Of a stretch of 27,113 nucleotides of DNA, positions 21,046-27,113 are shown one piece after another; position 1 is the first letter of the stretch; each line of letters begins with the position of its first letter. Both the position numbers and the translations under genes were made by a program. The notes beneath the pieces were generated by a model, which was not told the DNA's origin, did no database searches, and worked only from the letters and a program-made list of their open reading frames with translations. This DNA is from an uncultured Blautia sp. (GTDB taxonomy: Bacteria; Bacillota; Clostridia; Lachnospirales; Lachnospiraceae), in assembly GCA_934424575.1 (NCBI GenBank), contig CAKRXU010000036.1, positions 1 through 27,113 on the forward strand, read 5' to 3'.

Positions 21046-23417
21046 TACTCTGCCTCCTGTTCCTCTGTTTCTACCTGATTATATCCATAATCAATCGCAA
21101 AATTATACTGATGGTACATATTCTGCGGAATTCTGTAGCAGATAAACTGGTCATCTTCATAGTAAACTTTCATTTCATTTGGATATTTTTTCATGAAAGC
21201 CTGTGCCCAGTAGTACATTCTTGACATTACGATCCATCTTTTTTCACCCTGATACATTCCGATCCCGCCAACATTTGGAAGCGTCTGACCTGCACCTTCC
21301 TTAGAAATAGTCTGTCCACTGTCAGCATAGCTGACACTATAATCCAACGGTATCTTTTCAATAAAAAAGTAAATATTTTTCGTTGGAATAAGAATCTTTG
21401 TATTCTCGTCTATTTTCTCAAGCTGTCTCAAAAAGGTAATCGTTTCATAATGCCATCCATGATCCAGACCCATCTGCGTTTCATCGTTTGCAGAAACAAT
21501 TGTCCATGTTTCATCCTCATTTTCTTTGATAATATTCGTAAGACAGGTAATCGCACCGTTTGTTACATATCCTGATGAAAACTCCGGATTTTTCACCAAA
21601 TCCTTTTGCAATAACACAATCAGAAGGACTACAGATATTCCCAACGATAATACGTTTTTGCTGTTTCTGAAAATTTGGGGCATCGTCATAAAACATAAAA
21701 TCCCGTCTGCCAGCACAACTCCCGCCACCGGTAAAAGATATGCATAATAAATACTGCATCGTGCCGCATCCATTAGAGTCGGAAGGCCAAATGGCCCCGC
21801 ACACAGGAGAACGGTCAGTATCAGCATACAGAATCCAACCGACATAAGTGCCGCTCCATATTCTGTTTTTCGAAAAGCACAGAACACCAATCCCAAAAGC
21901 AGTAAACCCGCATAAGCCGTCATTACTGCTGTTCCCATCTTCTGCCAGTCTACAGGAAGGACTATATTTCTGATTCGTATTGACATTGTCCTGACTGCCT
22001 TCGGTACTCTATTCGGTATGTCCTTAATTTTATCTGATATGACCTTGATTTTCTCTGCCACTGTCCGCATCCGGTCTCCTAAAGAAGGTTTCTTCTGCTG
22101 CTCGACAACAACCGTTGTTTCACCCTTTTTAGCGGATGGCAGTTTACTTACATCGATTTCTGTAACCTTTCCATTGCCTGATGTAACCTGTACTTTGTTA
22201 TTTTGTGTAGTATTGGCCGCATCAGACTCCTCATTTTGACTGCCATTAATGACACTCATTCCCCATCCCAGAGAACCCTGAAGAGGTGTCCCTCCTGCAA
22301 AGGCAATTGCCATTGGAAGAACTGCCAGTACAACACTAAGAATTCCTGTAACCATAATGCGGCAGAAGTATTCCTTCTTCACAAATCGAAAACAGAACCC
22401 CAGCGCAATGCCAATACAACAGAGTCCTGCAATCATTGTCCCATAGAAATGAATTGCCAGTGTAAGTGAAAATGCCATCGCAAAACATTGCAGGATCCTT
22501 CGGGTTTCCCTGTCTTTCAGATCTTCCTTACGTATCTGAAAAAATCTGATAAGAAAATAGACGGATGGAATCACAAAAATCATACCATATTCCTGCGGCA
22601 ATGTAGAATAAAATCTTGAATAAGTCTGCCCTGACCAAAAATTTCCAACGATGTATGTAAATACACCGATGTATGGAAGATATTTTGTTTTACAGAGCAA
22701 TTTCAGCATAGCCAGAAGCACTGCATGAAGATAAATAACCTGAACAAAAAAGAACTCACACAGGATTACATAAGTATCTACTCCAAAAACAGTATGGAGA
22801 TAGTAGATCATACAATGAAATCCAAACGGATAAACACCTTTTGAAAAGATTTTTCCTCTGCTCATCTGATTTAGCCAGCTTAAATGCACCGGAATATCTG
22901 ATGCTCGATAACCATATGTGAGTATGATCTGGCGGCCATAAATCCAGAGAAGTGCTCCACAGATAAATATCAGAAATACAGACTGTATTGGTTTCTTCAC
23001 AATATATCTGCAAAAAAGCTTTCCAAAATATCTGCATCCAGATTTCATCCATTCTCCAAATTTGCTAACAGCAGATCTGATACCCAGGCTTCCATCGGAC
23101 AGCCTGCAAAATATTTTTTTACCCTCTGCAAGTTTCCGTCTCAGAGGGATTCGATTGATCTTAAGCCCAATCAATATGCTCATCAGAACTGTGACTGCTG
23201 TGAGCGTGAAAAAATTCGAAATGTGAAGCAGCTGAAGTGCAAATACAATGTTAATAATATAAAAGTTTCCAAATGTATAGGACATCAGAAATTGCTCTGA
23301 CAGCCTCCTGCCTTTCAGTATTCTGCGGAACATGATTTCCGGCAAAAGCACTGTAATTCCCGTATATGCAGCAAAAATACCTGTAAATCGTAAAATCACC
23401 AGTGTTGACATTAACAT
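21045..23417 (-). CDS. Large GT-C-like polytopic membrane protein in the Pel locus
   Basis: A 790-residue protein with about 12-13 membrane segments, a long polar insertion at about residues 385-480 (Asn/Lys/Val-rich, ending in an amphipathic RIRNIV helix) and a C-terminal outside domain after residue 600. After the fourth or fifth helix comes YGYRASDIPVHLSWLNQM followed by GVYPFGFHCMIYYLH. This is the acidic outer-loop pattern of GT-C enzymes such as DUF6541-like proteins, which use lipid-phosphate sugars. It is not PelA, PelB or PelC. A function in decorating or completing the polymer is inferred, and the DPM-like GT2 downstream could supply the donor. AGAGGATG precedes the ATG. The gap to pelE is 13 nt and its stop overlaps the next start. 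Confidence 0.6.
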   Translation of the reverse strand: MLMSTLVILRFTGIFAAYTGITVLLPEIMFRRILKGRRLSEQFLMSYTFGNFYIINIVFALQLLHISNFFTLTAVTVLMSILIGLKINRIPLRRKLAEGKKIFCRLSDGSLGIRSAVSKFGEWMKSGCRYFGKLFCRYIVKKPIQSVFLIFICGALLWIYGRQIILTYGYRASDIPVHLSWLNQMSRGKIFSKGVYPFGFHCMIYYLHTVFGVDTYVILCEFFFVQVIYLHAVLLAMLKLLCKTKYLPYIGVFTYIVGNFWSGQTYSRFYSTLPQEYGMIFVIPSVYFLIRFFQIRKEDLKDRETRRILQCFAMAFSLTLAIHFYGTMIAGLCCIGIALGFCFRFVKKEYFCRIMVTGILSVVLAVLPMAIAFAGGTPLQGSLGWGMSVINGSQNEESDAANTTQNNKVQVTSGNGKVTEIDVSKLPSAKKGETTVVVEQQKKPSLGDRMRTVAEKIKVISDKIKDIPNRVPKAVRTMSIRIRNIVLPVDWQKMGTAVMTAYAGLLLLGLVFCAFRKTEYGAALMSVGFCMLILTVLLCAGPFGLPTLMDAARCSIYYAYLLPVAGVVLADGILCFMTMPQIFRNSKNVLSLGISVVLLIVLLQKDLVKNPEFSSGYVTNGAITCLTNIIKENEDETWTIVSANDETQMGLDHGWHYETITFLRQLEKIDENTKILIPTKNIYFFIEKIPLDYSVSYADSGQTISKEGAGQTLPNVGGIGMYQGEKRWIVMSRMYYWAQAFMKKYPNEMKVYYEDDQFICYRIPQNMYHQYNFAIDYGYNQVETEEQEAE

Positions 23418-23430
23418 GTTGTTTCATCCT

Positions 23431-24339
23431 CTACATAAATATTCTGATAAGTTCCAGTGTCTCATTATCAATCGTAATATCAGATTCTTTAAGTTCCTGC
23501 ATAACACGGAAAAAATTTTCCCGGTCGCCGCAGGAAAAAAACAGCTTGAGCTGACAGGTATAACTGGAAAGTGCCTCCGGATACTGCTCTCTGGCTCGGG
23601 CACACCATTTGCGGCAGTTTTCATAATCTTCAATCTCAAGAAGTCTCTGACACACCTTCTCATAAACGGAACTGCTTATCTTCTGTCTGTCTGCCGTCCA
23701 CGCCTTCTGCAGAACTTCATCCATACGCTCTGCCATAGAACGCTGCTCCAGATCAGTCAGAACCTTCTGTTCAACAACAGGATTCATATATTCCAGAAGA
23801 TTAATGCAGTTCTCTGCAATATGCTCCTCGTCTTCGTCCAGGGTACGGTATTTTTCCTGTACACCGACACGAAAATCACTCAGCACATCCTGAAGAATTG
23901 ACGCGGCATAATGAGCAGTCTCCGTGTCTTCACTGTTCAGTGCCAGTGCGATGGACGACAGAGAATTCTTATAATCGCCGCGAATTACATTAAGAATAAA
24001 ACTACGAAGACTTTTTTTGTCGGTGACTTCCAGTGCCTCTTCAAGTGAAACCATATTTTTTTCTGTTTCTTCATCAGGACGTATAAATGTTTCTACCCTT
24101 TCCTTACTGAATACCACATCAGAAAGATCCATGGACATCAGCATAAAAAGCCGGCTGATCCAGAATGCCACAAACACAAAGGTCGGTCCTACAACCGGAC
24201 ATAACAGCATCATTCCTGCTTTCATCCATGTACTTAAGCTCTTTTCTTTTCTTCTGAGATGGTTCCAGATAAGATACACCACAACCACCAGAAGATTCAG
24301 AACAAGTAAAATTATAAACAGCCTCATTCTTCCGGACAT
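23431..24339 (-). CDS. pelE: PelE, membrane TPR-like Pel protein
   Basis: A 302-residue protein with two N-terminal membrane helices (about 7-25 and 38-68) separated by a basic loop. A helical cytoplasmic region follows with TPR-like repeats (SLRSFILNVIRGDYKNSLSSIALAL, HYAASILQDVL, CQRLLEIEDYENCRKWCARA, LKLFFSCGDRENFFRVMQEL). Gram-positive PelE has this layout and is thought to bridge PelD to the PelF/PelG machine. It is recognised mostly by place, topology and repeats, as the family is poorly conserved in sequence. The start overlaps the 3' end of pelD by 16 nt, so the two proteins are made together. An ATG four codons later is also possible. Confidence 0.78.
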   Translation of the reverse strand: MSGRMRLFIILLVLNLLVVVVYLIWNHLRRKEKSLSTWMKAGMMLLCPVVGPTFVFVAFWISRLFMLMSMDLSDVVFSKERVETFIRPDEETEKNMVSLEEALEVTDKKSLRSFILNVIRGDYKNSLSSIALALNSEDTETAHYAASILQDVLSDFRVGVQEKYRTLDEDEEHIAENCINLLEYMNPVVEQKVLTDLEQRSMAERMDEVLQKAWTADRQKISSSVYEKVCQRLLEIEDYENCRKWCARAREQYPEALSSYTCQLKLFFSCGDRENFFRVMQELKESDITIDNETLELIRIFM

Positions 24340-26516
24340 ACTGCAATCTTCTCCACAATTTCTGTACTATAGCCATTCTGTTCAAATCTTTCCTGCACAA
24401 AACCGGCATTTTCTTTTGTTGTATTTGCAAGAAGTGCATATAACTTTCCATCTGGAAGGATTCCAAGATAATCACTGTCTCGCAGTCTTTTTGCCATAAG
24501 CTGATCTATCTGTCTGTACTGTTCCGGATCGGCATCTATCTTCAGAAATACGCATTCTGCCAGATCTTTTGCTTCTGCATCCATATAGGCTTTCACCAGT
24601 GGTTTAAATGCATCCTCTCTGAGAATCCTCGATCCTTCTTCACTGTATCGATTCTCCTCGAGTGCCTGCATATATCGCTGTGCCCTCAGAACTGCATTCT
24701 GGATCAGATAACTGACTACAGTAAGAAAGTTTGCCTGTCCCAGAGTCATTTTTTCCCAGCTGAGTCCCCAGAGCATGATGATCATTTTAATATCTCCATT
24801 CTCATAGATGGCACGTGCCATCAGAGGATAACGGGGATCCATGTTTTTGTTGATGTAAACCTTTTCTTCTGTCATTTCCTCATACACTTCTGTCATTTCC
24901 CTGTAACGGATTGAATTTCCAAGACTTCTTGCTTTGGCGGAACTTGCTGAGAAAATTCGGGCATAATCCTGGTTAACGACATTGTACAACGCCACATCCT
25001 TGGTCCGCATCAGCTTCATCAGCATCTCTACCGCATAGAACATAACCTCATCCGGCATATACTGATCCAGTGTATGTGTGATCGTATAAATCTTGCCGAT
25101 ACTGTCTTTCTGGTCGATCAGCTGCTGCTCCATAACGCCTTTGAGGCGGGCATTGCTTTCATTAATGTCCTTGATATCTGCAATCTGCCTCGACAGATGA
25201 GCCTCCAGTTCCTCGCTTTCCATACGCATAGTCTTGATCTGATCCCGCATATATCCGACTACAAGACCAAGAATAAACAGCTGTGCGATCCACACATAAG
25301 TGTTATAATCCAGAAGAACTTCAAATCCACTCCGCGTGTACATCTGCCGGAACATATATCCAGCCACTGCACATATTGCAGAAAAGGTTGCCTGCTGCTG
25401 TCCATACACGATCGCAAACAGCAGAACATACAGAAGAAACGGATCCAGGTTCGCGAAATATCGGCTGCCTACCGTTCTGTTATTCATCATAAAAAACGGA
25501 ATAAAACAGATCAGGTTCTCCACAAACGGAAACAGAACACTGAGCAGCCATTTCCATTTATTCCACAAGACCTTCCACCATGGAAGTTCCAGTTTATCCT
25601 CATTTACAAAAACAGCCTTGTGCTTCTGCATATACGCTGCCATTTTTTCAATATTTCTGTTCAGATCACCAAAGGCATGTACACCGTATTCTTTCTCGAA
25701 TCGTGTTCCGGACAGAACGCAGCGGCCAATACCTCCAGATGAAGTCACAATATTGGCACTGTCCGCCATATGCTCCTGTACCATGGCTGCCAGTTCCAGC
25801 TCACTGACCACGTCATTGGAAGAAAGCTGATAAAGCGAATATTCATGTTTTTCGGTACTGACAACTTTATAAATATATTCTACTGCATCTTTTTCAAATA
25901 ACAGTGAAAACGTATGGTCTGTGTCGGCTTTGATGTATCCCTCGCTCAGACATTCCAGACACATCCGGGCACAAATATTATTTACATCTTTCCTGTCTCT
26001 CGGAATGCAATACAGATGATCCAGTCTGAGAACGACAATATCCGTATTTCGGTTCTTTCTGAAATTCTCGCATATCTCTTCTGCCTGTGCCAGGATATCT
26101 GCCTTCATTCCAAATCCGATAGTTTTTTCTGTTTCTTCAATGTCATTTACATAATTTCCGCTATAAACCTCATCTGAGGAAAGAAAGATAAGTTTACCTT
26201 TCCTGACTGTAGAATACGCCACCAGAATATTGACCAGATGAGACACAAAACGAACAGATTCCCTCTCCTCTTCATTCCAGTGATAATTGGTGTCAAAAGC
26301 CCCCATAAGAATTGTTGCATCCGGATTGACACTTTCAAAAATAGAATTCAGATTTTCTGTGTCATATGGAAATTCATACTTTTCAAATACTCTCTCATAT
26401 TTATTATGTTTATACTTGTCTCCGGTCAGTATATATACCCTGTGTCCTTCTTTTCGAAGTTTCAGGATCATACTGTCCATCAGGCTACATGAGCCTCCTA
26501 CCAACAGGATGTTCAT
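24324..26516 (-). CDS. pelD: PelD, c-di-GMP receptor with N-terminal degenerate SDR domain
   Basis: A 730-residue fusion. Residues 1-300 form an SDR/epimerase-like domain (NILLVGGSCSLMDSMI, IFLSSDEVYSG, FGMKADILAQAEEICEN). The Gly-rich motif has lost its later glycines and no Tyr stands four residues before the Lys, so it is probably not an active epimerase. Four membrane helices follow at about 322-425, then a coiled coil (430-475), a GAF domain (480-620) and a GGDEF-like domain to the end. The I-site is intact as R679-D-S-D682, while the GGDEF position reads PDGKL, so it should bind c-di-GMP but not make it. This is how PelD switches on Pel synthesis in the membrane. An SDR-PelD fusion is, as I recall, known in Gram-positive pel loci. 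It lies 24 nt after the Stealth-like gene. Confidence 0.92.
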   Translation of the reverse strand: MNILLVGGSCSLMDSMILKLRKEGHRVYILTGDKYKHNKYERVFEKYEFPYDTENLNSIFESVNPDATILMGAFDTNYHWNEEERESVRFVSHLVNILVAYSTVRKGKLIFLSSDEVYSGNYVNDIEETEKTIGFGMKADILAQAEEICENFRKNRNTDIVVLRLDHLYCIPRDRKDVNNICARMCLECLSEGYIKADTDHTFSLLFEKDAVEYIYKVVSTEKHEYSLYQLSSNDVVSELELAAMVQEHMADSANIVTSSGGIGRCVLSGTRFEKEYGVHAFGDLNRNIEKMAAYMQKHKAVFVNEDKLELPWWKVLWNKWKWLLSVLFPFVENLICFIPFFMMNNRTVGSRYFANLDPFLLYVLLFAIVYGQQQATFSAICAVAGYMFRQMYTRSGFEVLLDYNTYVWIAQLFILGLVVGYMRDQIKTMRMESEELEAHLSRQIADIKDINESNARLKGVMEQQLIDQKDSIGKIYTITHTLDQYMPDEVMFYAVEMLMKLMRTKDVALYNVVNQDYARIFSASSAKARSLGNSIRYREMTEVYEEMTEEKVYINKNMDPRYPLMARAIYENGDIKMIIMLWGLSWEKMTLGQANFLTVVSYLIQNAVLRAQRYMQALEENRYSEEGSRILREDAFKPLVKAYMDAEAKDLAECVFLKIDADPEQYRQIDQLMAKRLRDSDYLGILPDGKLYALLANTTKENAGFVQERFEQNGYSTEIVEKIAVCPEE

Positions 26517-26540
26517 TATTCTTCCTCTTCTGTGCTCCTT

Positions 26541-27113
26541 TTATTTTTCGTATGAAGATTTCTGGCTTAGCCTCTGTTCCAGTGCAGTATTGATCTCTTT
26601 TTTTACCTTTTCAAAATCTATTTCATGGTTGCTGTCATTAATACAGACCATCTTGTTTCTGTGTCCGGTAATGGTACGAAGCAGTTTTTCATTGTTCTGT
26701 GAAACATCATAATAACTGCACAGTTTACGGATATTTCTTGGCACAAAATCACCTTTTAGCTTCTGATACTCCCGAAGTACATACTGGCTGATATCTTCTT
26801 TATGCCGAAAAGCATGACTGCATACTTTTGTCAGAAGTTCAGGTTCCAACTTCCACAGTGTTTCGAATGTCTGCTTCTTCAACGGTGAGGCACCATGAAC
26901 CGTATAAAATCCGGTAAATCTCGGAAATGCCATCTCCATAAAATTATAGAAAAAATACATCGGCGGATAACCTATATGGAAATATGCCCCTGGCTGCTTC
27001 TTTACATTCTCATATTTCTGAAAATATTTTGCCAGAACCATTGTATTATTCAGATAAATGTACGGCATGACCGCATTATCTACATTTGCCACATCAGGCT
27101 GCAGGGCAAGCAT
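26541..27113 (-). CDS. Stealth-type sugar-phosphate transferase, C-terminal part (cut by window edge)
   Basis: The frame is open to the right edge, with 190 visible residues. A Stealth CR3-like segment (FTGFYTVHGASPLKKQTFET and then SHAFRHKEDISQYVLREYQK) and a CR4-like end (RNKMVCINDSNHEIDF closing with QKSSYEK) fit the Stealth family. These proteins transfer hexose-1-phosphate units and make phosphate-linked glycans. The CR1 and CR2 catalytic regions must lie beyond the window. The ATG at 27111-27113 is probably internal, since the family is over 300 residues. It is upstream of pelD in the same direction, 24 nt apart, so the operon begins further right. Confidence 0.8.
   Translation of the reverse strand: MLALQPDVANVDNAVMPYIYLNNTMVLAKYFQKYENVKKQPGAYFHIGYPPMYFFYNFMEMAFPRFTGFYTVHGASPLKKQTFETLWKLEPELLTKVCSHAFRHKEDISQYVLREYQKLKGDFVPRNIRKLCSYYDVSQNNEKLLRTITGHRNKMVCINDSNHEIDFEKVKKEINTALEQRLSQKSSYEK

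Noticed and set aside
1..27113. CRISPR arrays, tRNA or rRNA genes, insertion sequences, phage attachment sites
   Set aside because: No regularly spaced repeats, cloverleaf or rRNA-like sequence, or transposon ends were seen on either strand; the only multi-copy element found is the leader repeat.

Overview
The window looks like chromosomal DNA of a low-to-mid GC, gut-type Clostridia bacterium, probably Lachnospiraceae. This rests on the AT-rich sigmaA promoters with 17-nt spacers, the strong GGAGG-type ribosome binding sites, and the family content: GuaA, an Rpn-like nuclease, a Gram-positive Pel-type locus and PqqD/HprK-like genes. It was read by eye and no database search was run, so family names are recognition calls.

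Layout. (1) Positions 1-3110, all on the minus strand: the start of an Rpn/PD-(D/E)XK gene cut by the left edge, a PIN-like RNase-fold gene, and a guaA-XRE regulator pair. An 11-bp inverted repeat overlaps the -35 box of the PIN gene promoter. (2) Positions 3111-3425: a gene-free stretch with the guaA promoter and an orphan plus-strand promoter. (3) Positions 3426-11119: an accessory island. It holds a membrane-anchored DUF4832-like putative glycosidase, a PqqD-HprK fusion kinase overlapping an ABC exporter gene, two secreted-type small proteins with an almost identical leader and unrelated cores, a separate S24/S26-type signal-peptidase-like protein, a stand-alone PqqD-like peptide-binding protein, and an NTP_transf_5-like nucleotidyltransferase. 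(4) Positions 11138-27113: one long minus-strand polysaccharide operon with very short gaps or overlaps. Read 5' to 3' it encodes a Stealth-type sugar-phosphate transferase (cut by the right edge), PelD fused to a degenerate SDR domain, PelE, a GT-C-like membrane protein, a DUF2194-like deacetylase-fold protein, PelF, PelG, DUF2304, a GT4, a DPM-like GT2, a Wzx-type flippase and a second GT2.

How it may work together. In the island, I infer that the two precursors are recognised through the shared leader (core motif AEGVYAASG) by the PqqD domains. They would then be possibly modified by the HprK-like kinase and/or the nucleotidyltransferase, cut by the S26-like peptidase, and exported by the ABC transporter, which has no C39 peptidase domain of its own. 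This is the best candidate for an undescribed system. In the operon, PelD keeps a c-di-GMP I-site (RDSD) in a dead GGDEF domain, so the PelF/PelG polysaccharide machine is probably switched on by c-di-GMP. The extra glycosyltransferases, the second flippase and the Stealth protein suggest a second or decorated glycan made from the same transcript.
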